This document shows positions 44,231 through 55,989 of a DNA stretch of 64,000 nt, piece after piece. Numbering within the stretch: position 1 is the first letter of the stretch; every line of letters begins with the position of its first letter. The position numbers were made by a program, and so were the translations under genes. Origin of the DNA: Bathymodiolus brooksi (lineage: Eukaryota; Mollusca; Bivalvia; Mytilida; Modiolidae); assembly GCA_963680875.1 (NCBI GenBank), contig OY804589.1, positions 22,785,462 to 22,849,461 of the forward strand, given 5' to 3'. The notes beneath the pieces are model-generated. The model saw nothing but the letters and a program-made list of their open reading frames with translations. It did no database searches and had not been told where the DNA came from.

Positions 44231-44911
44231 CTGTTGGAAAATAGTAAAATCTATGAAATATGTTAGAACTTTGCCAAATATTCAGGTTATTCGGCTTTGT
44301 TATTGTCTATAGTGACACACCTGTTAACATAAGATAGTTTATTTTACAGAAAAAACCCCACAAAATTGTTAATGTTCACGTGATTGGAGGTACGATATTA
44401 ATAGTGAGCATACTGACTAACTTATTGCAGAGTTTATTTTTCTACGTCACTTGGACAAATTTTTCTCATTCTTTCTCTCTGGTATCACACACATTTTGTT
44501 TTATAGTGAACGCTATGAACTCTTCAAAGTTGTTAACAAATACCACGCAAATTTGTGTATCTTGAAAACGAACTTATAAAAAATAACATTCCGAAAATGA
44601 AAAGGTGCTTCCGTGCATGTGATCGTGTTCATTCAATGACTACTGTCACCACTGTTTACGTGGCCGATTTCCACCCCTAACCGAAATGCTTTTGATACAT
44701 TGGGATGAAATACACTTTGTGGCAGTTGGTGCTTTTCAACGTGTCATTGAGCGTCTTCCATTAATAAAACTGGGCGCCACCACATTAGACCTGTTCTGGA
44801 AATAATATGATAGTACAAACATTCCTTTGTAGCATCATCATCATATCGACTACCGATCATCCATGTGGAATGGCTGGATTTGTGGCGTTACAAATGTCCC
44901 TTATAATTATT
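44231..44911. other. Spacer, possible decayed SINE core
   Basis: 44716-44790 weakly resembles the SINE body ('ttaataaaactgggcgccac'). Nothing else recognised. Confidence 0.35.
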
Positions 44912-45091
44912 CAGACAGATCTGTATTAAGAGGTCACCCTTAGGACAAAGAAAAAAATGGCCTTGTAAGACAGGTGACCTCTTAAAAGAGGCCCATTTGA
45001 TATGACATTTTCTATGACAGGACAAGAAAATGGTCACCTTTCAATGCAGGTGATTTCTTAATAGAGGTGACCACATGTGCAGGTGTGACTG
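44912..45091. mobile_element. CAGTCAAACC-ended MITE, copy C
   Basis: Divergent left end cagacagatctg; right end ggtgtgactg before TA. The interior has the usual 'aggtgacctcttaa' motifs. A minisatellite begins at its right end. Confidence 0.7.
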
Positions 45092-45345
45092 TATAGCTTA
45101 CTTTCACCTACACTTGTGTGACTGTATAGCTTACTTTAACCTACACTTGTGTGACTGTATAGCTTACTTTAACCTACACTTGTGTGACTGTATAGCTTAC
45201 TTTAACCTACACTTGTGTGACTGTATAGCTTACTTTAACCTACACTTGTGTGACTGTATAGCTTACTTTAACCTACACTTGTGTGACTGTATACCTTACT
45301 TTAACCTACACTTGTGTGACTGTATAGCTTACTTTAACCTACACA
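45084..45345 (+). repeat. 33-bp minisatellite grown from a MITE end
   Basis: Eight copies of a unit 'tgtgactgtatagcttactt' + 'taacctacact'. The first twelve bases are the right terminus of MITE copy C plus its TA. The 94-residue frame here is a translated repeat of 11 residues, not a gene. Confidence 0.9.
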
Positions 45346-45439
45346 TGTTAAACAAGTAGTTTAACATAGTTTTAATCTATCAGCTTTTTGTGAAACCTAC
45401 TAATCTAAAATTCTCCCTTTTAATATACACATAAATTTG

Positions 45440-45870
45440 GGCCATTAATCTAGTTTAACCCCGCCACTTTTTTGTTGAACTGCCTGTACCAAGCTAGGAA
45501 AGTGAACGCACATGTATTATTGTGAGGGCCCGGGTGGCGCAATGAGTTAGGTAGTTGGATGACCTAACAATTCATACAAGCCTATCACCAATACGGCGTG
45601 GGTTCGCGCCCGGCTTTGTAAATTACAAAAAGGGTGCACTCGACTCGCAGGCGCAAGTGATAAAGTTTACCAGTTGCTTGCCCATGGTCGGTGGTTCTAT
45701 CCGGGTACTCCAGCTTCTTCCACCACTAAAACTGGTCGCCATGCTATAGCTGAAAGTGGCGTTAAAGCACAAAAAATCAATCAATCAATGTATTCTTGTG
45801 TATGTTCGTTCCTTTCTTTCTTGAACTGTTCTGACTGTGGTATTTTTTTTTTCATTCTATTACTTCCAAC
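45440..45870 (+). repeat. Dispersed repeat R4, split by SINE-B
   Basis: Second copy of the repeat at 15395-15600, interrupted by the SINE at 45525-45787. Confidence 0.65.
45525..45787 (+). mobile_element. SINE-B, full-length, with target duplication
   Basis: A-box-like 'tggcgcaatgagttaggtag', B box 'gggttcgcgccc', body and the core shared with SINE-A ('ggtcggtggttctatccggg', 'gctgaaagtggcgttaaa'), tail (ATCA)n. Flanked by atgtattattgtg (45512-45524) and atgtattcttgtg (45788-45800). Confidence 0.9.
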
Positions 45871-46899
45871 ATATCCCGCTTTTGCATTTAAGAAAATCCA
45901 TAACATTGTAATATATGACAGCAATATACAATTATTGTCTTCGTACGAGGTGAATATCGAAAGTTATCAGTCCGAGGTGGGTGTTTTTCCTCGAGATAGC
46001 AACCTCTCGAGGGGTGAGATACTCGCCTCAAATGATGGCAAAACCTGTTTCATTATACCGAAACTACTATTGGAAGAGCATGTCTAATATTTGTTATTAA
46101 GTACATCTAAATTTCATATTTTGATACCCTCTCAATCCAATTTGATGCCATAATTCTATCATGTTCATTGATAATTTAAAATGTTTAGTTTTGTAGAAAA
46201 TAACAATTCCGGTTTTCAGAGGTTGTCGACCTGGAGACAATCTATTGTCTCTATGAAATATTTGTTGCTGTTGGCTATCGGATCGCCTTTCTCTGCAGCA
46301 TATTTTCTGTAAAATATCATATTCAGTATTGGATTACGTCAGATAACATTTCATTCACATTTATTAGATGTCTTCTCGTTGAAAACAAACACTACACCGT
46401 TCAATGCCGGAGGATTTCGTAGTTTCGTCACTGATTGTCCACTTCAACGATAATTGCTGACGTGATCTGTTTCCGAATGTCGATAGATGTTGGTGGATGG
46501 CCAGACAAAAGAGAACTAAAATGTTCCATCAGACATCTAAATGTTTCATTAGATTGTGAAACAGCAGCAGTTAACGGTAGCTTAGTGCCTTATATTATTC
46601 AAGAAAGCCAAAAGTTTATTATGAAAAAGAAAATAATTGACTAGACATATGATAAAAATCATAGTATGAAAAGTAATAGGGAATTTCCAGAAATAACATC
46701 TAATAGACGATTTACTCAGTAGTTGTTCCAGAAGTAAACAATAAAATGTAGATTTCTAATTTTGTCGGCACTACGTGTTCTTGGAAAGCCAAATATTTTG
46801 GAAGCAAGTAAAATAAGAGTGTACACAGGGAAACATGCTCAAGGGAGGTGAACGTAATGTTTTTTTATATTATAATTACATTTGTAACAAGGGTAAACA
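45871..46899. other. Spacer without a supported gene
   Basis: A 69-residue frame at 46435-46644 has no match that I know. Otherwise AT-rich. Confidence 0.45.
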
Positions 46900-46912
46900 C
46901 GAAGGGAATGTG

Positions 46913-47186
46913 AAGGATGGCTCAATGAGCTAGGTGGTTGGATTACCTAACAACTCATACAAGCCTATCACCAATACGGCGTGGGTTCACGCTCGGCATT
47001 GCAAAATACAAAAAAGGTGAACTCGACTCGCAGCCTAAGTGATAAAGTTTACCAGTTGGTTGCCCATGGTCGGTGGTTCTCTCCGGGTACTCCGGCTTCT
47101 TCCCCCACTAAAGCTGATCGCCATGATATAGCTGAAATATAGCTGAAAGTGACGTTAAACACCAACAAATCTATCAATCAAATAAT
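46913..47186 (+). mobile_element. SINE-B, full-length, with target duplication
   Basis: Same family as 45525. Flanks cgaagggaatgtg (46900-46912) and cgaagggtgtgtg (47187-47199). The right flank is the start of an R1 copy, so the SINE landed at the R1 boundary. Tail has ATCAATCAAATAAT. Confidence 0.85.
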
Positions 47187-47189
47187 CGA

Positions 47190-47385
47190 AGGGTGTGTGT
47201 CACATATGGAGCAGGAACTGCTCAAAATTCAGGAGTGCTTGTATTCACCCAGTGGGGTTCGTGTTGCTCGATCTGTAAATTTCTGTCTATTGTTTGTCCT
47301 TTTACTTTTATCCATTGTCTTGTCTGTCCTTCTTCGATTTACGGATTCTGATTACACCTTTGGTATCTTACATTTTTTAGGAGTT
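47190..47385 (+). repeat. Dispersed repeat R1
   Basis: 'cacatatggagcaggaactg' to 'cgatttacggattctgatta'. Confidence 0.75.
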
Positions 47386-48037
47386 GTAAATTTTAATGAC
47401 GCCAAAAGTTTTAACTAGTCATGTGTAGTTTAACAAATATTTGCTTGAATCTTAAAGTAATAAATTTGTAAAACTTATGAAATGAAAGTACAGTGAAACA
47501 CTGGGTATCTTAAATCGTGGCCGCGAGTATAAGTTAGTAGAATGTTCATCAACTAGCTTGTGAGTTATATTCCCGCACGTTGTGAGGTGTACTCTTATTC
47601 CTTGTTTGTGTAGTTTTCTCTGGGTTTTGGGGTTACTTCCCTAATAAAAACTGAGAGTGTCATTTTAATTAATGGATTATAAAAATGAATTTGATGATTC
47701 CTTTTGTGATTTTCAGAACATCATTGAGAAAAGTGGGATTTGCACTTAAATACTACATTTTATCCTGCCTTGGTTTTATTTAAGCAGACAAAATTGCACT
47801 GACTAGAAGATTTTTAGCCTTATACATTCATAGACCGAAACGTAGATTTTGTCTGCTACTCCTGACACATGTTACCTATTCAGCTTTGGGAACCTAGTTG
47901 TAAATACAGTTCACTTCCTGTTGACAGGCACTATGAAAAGGGGCAATCAAGGGATAATTATATCATTTTTTATTCAATTCAAAATATAAATGTCAATGGA
48001 TTAATGTCATTTTTCTGCAGGATAAACACAGTATGCA
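47386..48037. other. No recognisable feature
   Basis: AT-rich spacer; 47510-47640 faintly resembles a decayed SINE body ('gtgaggtgtactc'). Confidence 0.35.
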
Positions 48038-48163
48038 TGCAGTGTCTTAAAATATAAAGCTTGTATGCATTCGACGCCAAACTGAGGAAGGGCTAAGTGA
48101 ACCTCGCCTTTATCCCAGTTTTTAAGTCTCATGCATATACACTTTGTATCTTAAGACACTGCA
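48038..48163. repeat. Hairpin with 32-bp imperfect arms
   Basis: Left arm 'gcagtgtcttaaaatataaa' and right arm ending 'ttaagacactgc' around a 60-bp spacer. Confidence 0.7.
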
Positions 48164-48224
48164 CTGATATTGTCTATGCATATACCATCCCGTTTCCAAA
48201 CATCCATAATAGAGTAACATGAAG

Positions 48225-48435
48225 GGTGCCACTAGTGGAACAGGAACTGTTTACCCTTCTGGAGCACCTGAGTTCATCCCCGGTATTTAGTGAAGTTCGT
48301 GTTGCTCTAAGTTTTCTATGTTGTGTTTTGTAGATCGTTGTTTGTTCGTTTGTCATTTTTTCTTTTTACCATTGTGTCGTCTTTCTCTCGATTTACGGAT
48401 TCTAATTATTCCTTTGGTATTTCCAAACTCTTGTG
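48225..48435 (+). repeat. Dispersed repeat R1
   Basis: 'gtgccactagtggaacagga' to 'cggattctaattattccttt'. Confidence 0.8.
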
Positions 48436-48457
48436 TATATATATACAATGTTATTTT

Positions 48458-48509
48458 AGTAGTAGGGTGTGTTCAGTTTTAGTCCCCCCACTGAACACAC
48501 CATACTACT
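48458..48509. repeat. Short hairpin
   Basis: Arms agtagtagggtgtgttcagt and its inverse with one mismatch, around a 12-base loop rich in C. Confidence 0.85.
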
Positions 48510-48699
48510 TATTTTATTTTGTAGTTTATAGAAACAACATACAATGTAGTACACACCTGTGGCAAGTCATTTTATTTATTACATTAATAATGTATGATTT
48601 ATATATGTTTTATGAATTATATGATTTTTCTTTTATAGTAAACATAGTTTACAAGCTGAAAAATTAAATACACAACATGATATATACCATAACGAATAA

Positions 48700-48965
48700 A
48701 AAAAATTATTTTGTACTTTATGCAATATTTTATATACGTACTTAATGTAATATTTGATATACGTACTTTATGCAATAGTTTATGTACTTTATGCAATATT
48801 TCATATACGTACTTTTTTGCAATAGTTTATGTAAGTACTTTATATATGCAATACTGCATGTACCTTATGTAATTTACGAACTCTATGCAATATTTTATGT
48901 ACTTTATGGAATATTGTATATACAAAAAATGTATGTACTTCATGCAATACATTTTGTACGATGTT
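48700..48965 (+). repeat. Degenerate 'atacgtactttatgcaata' tandem tract
   Basis: The words tatgcaata and tacgtactt alternate irregularly about ten times with a period of about 25 bp. Confidence 0.6.
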
Positions 48966-49084
48966 GCATTTATTTGACCACCTATGACTGGATAACATCA
49001 TTCCTAAAAATAACGATAGAAAGGAGAGCCATATATGGAAATCTAGAGAATAAGATTAATACGCTTTACCTGGCCAGGAGAAAA

Positions 49085-49335
49085 TTCCATTCATAAAAAT
49101 AACGCACAGTAACGAAATGATGCAGACGGAAAATTACAGAAGATCAGTGGGCGGTGCTTAATTTTGTGTAGTGAGCATTACGTCTTTAGCCTTATAATTC
49201 CATTCATACAAATAACGATGCAGACGATAGATAAACTTGCAGTTACGAAACGATACAGACGGAAATTACAGAAGGTTAGTGGGCGGTGCTTAATTTTGTG
49301 TAGTGACCATTACGTCTTTAGTCTTAGAACTTCCA
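49085..49335 (+). repeat. Tandem duplication of about 120 bp
   Basis: Both halves contain 'acgaaa.gat.cagacgg', 'gtgggcggtgcttaattttg' and 'cattacgtctttag'. Confidence 0.8.
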
Positions 49336-49420
49336 AGAAAGTCCGTCAAACATAGTTCGTGGAAAAAACTTAGTTACTGTTTCAAGTCATAGATCAGCAA
49401 CATCGTACACAAATGTTCTA

Positions 49421-49544
49421 AGCTCCCGTGACCGACTATGGTTATTTAGACGGTAAGTAAATCGTTGAAGGGTTCGCGCTGCAGCGCTCACCCTTCAACG
49501 ATTTACTGACCGTCTAAATAACGATAGACGATCACTAGGGAGCT
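49421..49544. repeat. Long hairpin with palindromic loop, TA-flanked
   Basis: Arms 49421-49473 and 49490-49544 (53-55 bp, few mismatches). The loop contains a perfect 12-bp palindrome gcgctgcagcgc (49476-49487). TA stands at both outer edges. It looks like a small foldback MITE. Confidence 0.85.
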
Positions 49545-49680
49545 TATAACTTATAATGTACTTTATGTTATATATTACGAATAGATGATATATTATAAAA
49601 AATACAATTAAATATTACACTGTATTAGATTCCCATAGAAATTGTGTACATATAAAGCGGGTTGTCGTATAGACATCATT

Positions 49681-49757
49681 TGATTTGATTTGATTTTATG
49701 GTGTTTAACGCCACTTTCAACAATATTTCAGTTATATCATGGCGGTTTGTGTTTCGT
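49681..49757 (-). mobile_element. SINE 3' core fragment
   Basis: Reverse tail and core 'ggtgtttaacgccactttca'; it breaks off after 'atcatggcggtttgtg'. Confidence 0.75.
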
Positions 49758-50214
49758 ATTTATTTAACATGGTTTAATAGACTGCCATCTAAGGTAATGG
49801 TGGAGACAGATAATATTTAAAGTTAGATCAAGCTTCATTAATCTTATGAAATTAATTTCTAAGTATCATTCAGTACAGCTGATGTGTGAAATGAAAGTTC
49901 ATTCACAGTTTATCATCAAGTTAATTATGTCTACCTATTTTGTGAACTAAGAAAACTAAGGGAAAAACAACAAGATGAAAGAAAATAGCTTCATAATATT
50001 ATTGTTTATCTCAACTGGAAAAACACATCAATTAAAACCTATTTAGCTGATAATTTACACTAAGTAACTGTATTTTATTACCCATTACAACATTCTAATG
50101 AAAAGTTGAGTCAGCTATAGGAAGAGTTTGGAGATACCAAATGTTTAATCAGAAACCGTATATCGAAGTAACAGTAACATTATCGATAAATCTTAACCAA
50201 TATGCAATCAAACC
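49758..50214. other. No recognisable feature
   Basis: AT-rich spacer before the satellite. Confidence 0.45.
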
Positions 50215-51580
50215 ATTTTTTCATATTTTTGTGTATCTTGTTTGTATGTTCCTCCTATTATTGGAGTACATATAATTAGTCCATATTAAAATTAATATCA
50301 ACATTTTTACATTTATCTTGTGTGTATGAGCCTCCTATTATCGGAGCACATTTAAGTAGTCATATTAAAATTAATACCAACATATCTATATGTGTCTTGT
50401 CTTTTCTTATAGTCCTTCTATTATTGGTGCACATTTAATTAGTCAGATTAAATTTAAGATCAACATGTATCTTGTTTGTATGTTCCTCCTATTTTCGGAG
50501 CAAATTTAACTAGTCATATTAAAATTAAGATCAATATTTTTATATGTGTCTTGTTTGCATGCTCCTCCTATTTTCGGAACGCATCTAATTAGTCAGATTA
50601 AAATTAAGATCAAGATTTGTATATGTATCTTGTTTGTATGTTCCTCCTATTATCGGAGCATATTTAATTAGTTCGATTAAAATTAAGATCAACATTTGTA
50701 CATGCATCTTGTTTGTATGGTCCTCTTATTATCGGAGCACATTCATTAGTTAGATTAAAGTTCAATTCCTCAATTTTATGTGTCTTGTTTGTATGTTCCT
50801 CCTATTATCGGAGCATATTTAATTAGTCAGATTAAAATTAAGATCAAGATTTTTATATGTATCTTGTTTGTATGGTCCTCCTATTAGCGGAGCATATTCA
50901 ATTAGTCAGATTAAAATTAAGATCAACATTTTTATATGTATCTTGTTTGTATGGTCCTCCTATTATCGGAGCATATTTAATTAGTTCGATTAAAATTAAG
51001 ATCAACATTTGTACATGTATCTTGTTTGTATGGTCCTCCTATTATCGGAGCACATTTCATTAGTTAGATTAAAGTTCAATTCCTCAATTTTATGTGTCTT
51101 GTTTGTATGTTCCTCCTATTATCGGAGCATATTTAATTAGTCAGATTAAAATTAAGATCAAGATTTTTATATGTATCTTGTTTGTATGGTCCTATTTTCG
51201 GACCACATTTAATTAGTGAGATTAAAATTAAGATCAACATTTTTATATGTATCTTGTTTGTATGGTCCTCCTATTATCGGAGCACATTTAATTAGTCAGA
51301 TTAAAAGTAAGATCAGCATTATTATATGTATCTTGTTTATATGACCCCCCTATCATTGGAGCACATTTAATTAGTCAGAATAAAATTAAGATCAACATTT
51401 TTACATGTAAATCTTATTTGTATAATCCTCCTATTATTTGAGCATATTTAATTAGTCAGATTAAAATTAAGATCAACATGTTTATATGTGAGCCTCCTCT
51501 TTATGTATCTTGTTTGTATGATTCTCATATCATTGGATCACATTTAATTAGTCAAGGTTAAATTTGAGATCAACTTAACA
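50215..51580 (+). repeat. Satellite of about 80-bp units, about 17 copies
   Basis: The consensus includes 'tcttgtttgtatggtcctcc', 'tattatcggagcatatttaa' and 'ttagtcagattaaaattaag'. Each unit has a small dyad ctcc..tattatc..ggag. The central copies (about 50600-51300) are most alike and show higher-order blocks of about 315 bp; edge copies are more diverged. Confidence 0.95.
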
Positions 51581-52390
51581 CTACACTTCAACCTTAGATA
51601 ATTTTGTAGTATAATAAGAACATTATGACGGCTTCATTTAGAAATTATATATCAATAAGTGAAGATGTCAGATATCAGAGAGATAAAGCCACTTATAACG
51701 CTATATATTGACGTATTGGTATCTTAATTGAAAGTCAGCGTGGCTCTATCAGTTGTCTTAGACAATATACCGATACGTGGTGTACCATTATAAATTTGGA
51801 CAGACTTTATTAATTCTAACTAATAGCGAAAATAATATATTGTTGTTGGTGTATTATTTCTAAGAAGCTTGACAGCTGGATTGTATATTGATAAATTTAT
51901 CTTGTGTAAGTAAATTAAAACTCAGCGTTGACAATATTAAAGGGAGAAGAATTTAATATAACAAATCTGGTGAGTAACAATTTATTTATTTTTCAAAATT
52001 TGTGTTAAATGTGAAATTGTGTAATACATTAATCGTTTATTAGATTTAAATAGCCAATATTAATTTGTAATTTTTAATTGTTAAAGCTGTGAAATTGTTA
52101 AATGCATTATTGCGAAAATTTGTACAGGAATATTGTTATTAATTTGTAATCTTCATATTAACGAGAATTTTTTTTATAAATATTTTATAAATATTTGTTG
52201 AATTATCAGGTTCAGCTTAATAACAGAACTGTATTAAAGCAAAGTAATGCTAGATGGAAAGAAAGGGTTGTACAAATTTCAAACCTAACCAGGATGTGTT
52301 GTGTGACATAAATTAAATATAAATAGTCCTTGTTTGTGCTAAAAATATTATTTACCGAAATGAGAAAACAATATTATTGCTACATTTTTA
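51581..52390. other. No recognisable feature
   Basis: AT-rich; no frame or repeat recognised. Confidence 0.5.
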
Positions 52391-52566
52391 CAAGGGTTAC
52401 GGTTATGTTTTCTAACACCACTTTCAACAAAATTTCAGCTAACTTTATCACATAATGTTGCATAGAGTACACCTCGCCATGAGCAGGATTTAAACTAACT
52501 TTAGTGGTGATATGCATTGATTGTACATGTAGTTGTAAATCCAACTAACATACGATAAAGACCATG
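52391..52566 (-). mobile_element. SINE-A with internal deletion
   Basis: Reverse copy in which the core ('aatttcagct') joins directly to 'aactttatcacataatgttg', so the middle is missing; the tRNA-like head is present. Confidence 0.8.
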
Positions 52567-52716
52567 CCAGACCCTATTTTCTACAAGAAAATTACTGGAT
52601 AATGAAAATTGAAAAAATAAAGCGACTGAAAAACTAGAATAAAAAAGTTAAGAAACGATACTGTTATAAATGTTTTACAATTAAATAAAAATGTCTTCAC
52701 AGAGCACACAAATATA

Positions 52717-52915
52717 ACCGATAGCGGGAGGTTTGGCGCCTTAAAATCTGATTCAACCCACCATTTCTTTATAAATGCCTGTACCAAGTCAGGGTCATTA
52801 CGGTTTGCACAGTTTTCCGGTTGTTGACTGATTTTGTCTGTTTATATACTTATGAGTTTTGACTTTCCCTTTGGAAGATTGTTCGGAGTTCGGTAATTTT
52901 GTTATTACCCTTATT
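52717..52915 (+). mobile_element. 3' end of YIDD reverse-transcriptase element, copy 3
   Basis: Tail only, from 'agcgggaggtttggcgcctt' to gttattaccctta. Confidence 0.85.
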
Positions 52916-53390
52916 TAAAAAAAATGTCATTCACGTTTCTCCAACAAGTGTCAAGCAATAGATAGTCTTGGTGTTTATACAGTAATTAAAATTGTTTATA
53001 TTACCAAGTTATAGTGAAACCTGTAAATGATGTAAATAATTCTAAAGGTATAAATGTAATAATATGTTTTACATAAAAAATGTATATGAGCCTTTAACGA
53101 CTTGTTGAATCTGCAATCATATACTGGTCACCATGACATTGTTGTTATTTAATCTACCGTGATTCTGGGTTTTTTTTAAGACTTTTCTATTGGATTTGGG
53201 AATTGTTCCAGACAGTATGTTATTTTTTCTTTATTTTTCATTTTATTACATATTAATGAAACGTTTGTATATATACATTACCATATTTTTCTATTTATGT
53301 TTTTATCTTTCTCTAGTCATGACATTTTGCACGGATTAACGAGCTCTTATTTCAAAGCGTATGTTTGTAATGCATATAACATTTGATGTG
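52916..53390. other. No recognisable feature
   Basis: AT-rich; a stretch near 53175 ('ttctattggatttgggaatt') resembles part of R4. Confidence 0.4.
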
Positions 53391-53391
53391 G

Positions 53392-53443
53392 CGTCACTAT
53401 GTAACTGAAATACTGTTGAAAGTGGCATTAAACACCATAACAC
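53392..53443 (+). mobile_element. SINE core fragment
   Basis: 'actgaaatactgttgaaagt' and 'ggcattaaacaccata'. Confidence 0.7.
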
Positions 53444-53528
53444 TATTGGTCATGCTGAGATAACCTAAACCGACTTTGTCTATCTTGTGTAGACCCTTTG
53501 TTTGATTGCTCTCATACGTTTATTTTAT

Positions 53529-54165
53529 TTGGCTTTCCAATATTTTGACTGAGCATACTGATTGATGTTATTCCAGTAAAACACACACTAGATGGGACGT
53601 CTGTGTAACTGTTGCTGATATCGCTAGGTATATGGCTTTGCTAATAGACTTTTAGTCCCAGAGGGCCTCCCTCATGCAATAGGCAGTACTGCGACACTGA
53701 CGGGGTTTATTACATGTATTTTGTTGTTTGAAATGTACAGTTCCTAAGTAATGTACATGTAACTTATTAAAACTAAAGTCAATGTCCATACCGAGAGCCC
53801 TACTGATGAAGGTTATTCCAGAAACGCGATGTGCGCAATAAATTTCATATCTGCGTTTTTCATTGCTACCACTGGATCGATGCCACTGCTGGTGAACTAG
53901 TAGTCCCCGACCGTAGCATCCAACCCAGAAGTCAGTGTTTCGGCACTGACATTGTTTATTAGATATATTTTGAAACTTACAGTACCTAAATAATGTAATT
54001 ATTATCAAAACTAAGGTTCTCCACTCTCAGGCATAGGTGACCATAGCCGATTTTGGCTATCTGATTTAGGCTCTTTGGTTTTATTGCTCCCAAACACTGT
54101 TAAATTATTTGGCTTTCTAATCTTTCGGGCTTGAGCGTACCTGATGAAGGTTATTCCAGAAAAGC
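53529..54165 (+). repeat. Dispersed repeat R2, two to three tandem units
   Basis: The core motif 'gatgaaggttattccagaaa' and variants recur at about 53563, 53812 and 54141. The middle unit is complete and matches 4196-4520. Confidence 0.8.
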
Positions 54166-54350
54166 GTTGTGAGCACTACATTTGATATGTACGTTTTCAT
54201 TTCTTCGTGTGCACTAAATTTGATATCTACGTTTTTATTGCTTCGTGTGCACTAAATTTGATATCTACGTTTTTATTGCTTCGTGTGCACTAAGCTTGAT
54301 ATATACGTTTTTATTGCTTCGTGTGCACTAAACTTGATATCTACATTCTT
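54165..54350 (+). repeat. 38-bp minisatellite derived from R2
   Basis: About five copies of 'cttcgtgtgcactaaatttg' + 'atatctacgtttttattg', an internal R2 segment amplified at the end of the R2 array. Confidence 0.9.
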
Positions 54351-54767
54351 GTAATCACGTGCAAGTATGGAATTATAGCACTTCTGTGGCTTATGGTGTA
54401 TGTTAAAGTGACTGTAAAACAGGAATTTTTCAAAGTATCATTTTAGATTTTTAAATTGGCTATCATTTTTAATTAGAAATATCTGGTTTGTTTTTCCTAT
54501 TGTGAAAGATAGAAACCTCTTTATAGCATTACATCAGCCATGTGATATAACCATACATCCATATAACGAGCGCTTATTTGCAATGACATTGATATGCTAA
54601 TACTTGACATTTCTCCCGCAACAAGAGACTATTTTCGTAGAAGATTCCACGACAGAACAATAGCGGTTACATTTGTTATAGACGTAATACCAGTATGTCT
54701 AGAGGTATATTGTATATTTTCTCATCAATATATGTAGCTAATCACGTCTTCATTTACAACAGAAATA

Positions 54768-55214
54768 TAGTCAAGCCTGCATTAAAGGTTTGTGTATTTA
54801 TTTGTTTGATGGTGTTTTTCGCCACTTTCAACAAAATTAGTTATATCGTGGCGGTCAGTTTTATTGTTGGAGGACACCGGAGGATCCGGATAAAATCATC
54901 GACCTGTGGCAAGTCACTGACAAACTTTATCACATAATGTTGTACATCTCGCCCTAATCGAGATTCGAGCTAACAACATCAGAGGTGATTGGCACTGATT
55001 GCATAGGTAGATCCAGCTATCACACGAACCCGGCCACAACGGCCCCTGCCTTAAAGGGAACATCTATCAAACAAATCACTGTCTATAACGGAGAGCCTCA
55101 TTTTTCCCATGAATGAATAGTGCATACCATGTATATAAAGAGCAAGTGGGACATTTATCATAAAGGTCACATCTTTAGGTTCCCTTGTATGCCGTTTATA
55201 TACAGGTCTTACTA
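54768..55214. mobile_element. CAGTCAAACC-ended MITE, copy E, containing a SINE
   Basis: Ends tagtcaagcctg and caggtcttacta with TA on both sides. The interior resembles copy D (60836). It is split by the SINE-A at 54789-55044. Confidence 0.8.
54789..55044 (-). mobile_element. SINE-A, full-length, inserted in a MITE
   Basis: Reverse copy with core, body, B box and head. Target duplication cctgcattaaagg (54776-54788) and cctgccttaaagg (55045-55057), one mismatch. Younger than the MITE it interrupts. Confidence 0.9.
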
Positions 55215-55775
55215 TATGTTCAAATTTTATTCTTCCTGAGTATATAAGTACTCAGCTTAGATATATATAGAATAACGTTAGTTATGAAGGCCGAGACAAA
55301 CATCATTGCTAGTCTTACAACGAGTCCGAAAGGACGAGTTCTGATACTAGTGATGATGTATATCGAGACCGTCAAAGCTGAAGTTAATATTTTTGAAGTC
55401 ACACTGACCGATAATTTTCATATACTAAATATATCGTGGGTGAGAAAATGCATAGATTTCAGATAAATAAAGGTACTGTCGTCCAAGATAAAATGGTATG
55501 ATATGACATAAATTAGTGCCTATAGACTGTAACGTGGGCCTTAATGACCGAGAAGGGTTAGGGAATTTGTCACCAAAATGTGTACCTTGGTTAACTTTAA
55601 AGAATGGGACATGCAATTAGTTTTACTATGTGCATAGCGTGCATTAGATTAAATTATATTAAATCTTAAAACCACAGAATTTAAATGGCGGCTCATTTCA
55701 CATAATCACATTCGCAACAATATTTAAAATTTTGTATTGAGTTATCTTTGTGAGTTGGTTAAGTCTATAATACTT
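55215..55775. other. No recognisable feature
   Basis: Small frames on both strands at 55220-55466 are unassigned. Confidence 0.45.
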
Positions 55776-55779
55776 TTTC

Positions 55780-55930
55780 CATTAGTGGAAAACGAACTGC
55801 TTACCCTTCCGGGAGCACCTGAGTTCACCCCCATTTTTTGTGGGGTTCGTGTTGCTCGATCTTTAGTTTTCTGTGTCTTGTTTTGTAGTTCATTGTTTGT
55901 CCTTTTTCTTTTGGCTATTGCATTGCAATC
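55780..55930 (+). repeat. Dispersed repeat R1
   Basis: 'actgcttacccttccgggag' to 'cattgtttgtcctttttctt'; shortened at the 3' side. Confidence 0.75.
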
Positions 55931-55989
55931 ATCTGCACTGAAGGTGATGACGAAGCTACCACATCATTGATGCGTTTTCCTTCCATAAG

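Noticed and set aside
44716..44800. Further SINE copy
   Set aside because: Similarity limited to about 25 scattered bases; left as a note in the spacer entry.
45075..45359. Repeat protein with CDCIAYFNLHL units
   Set aside because: Translation of a 33-bp minisatellite derived from a MITE end.
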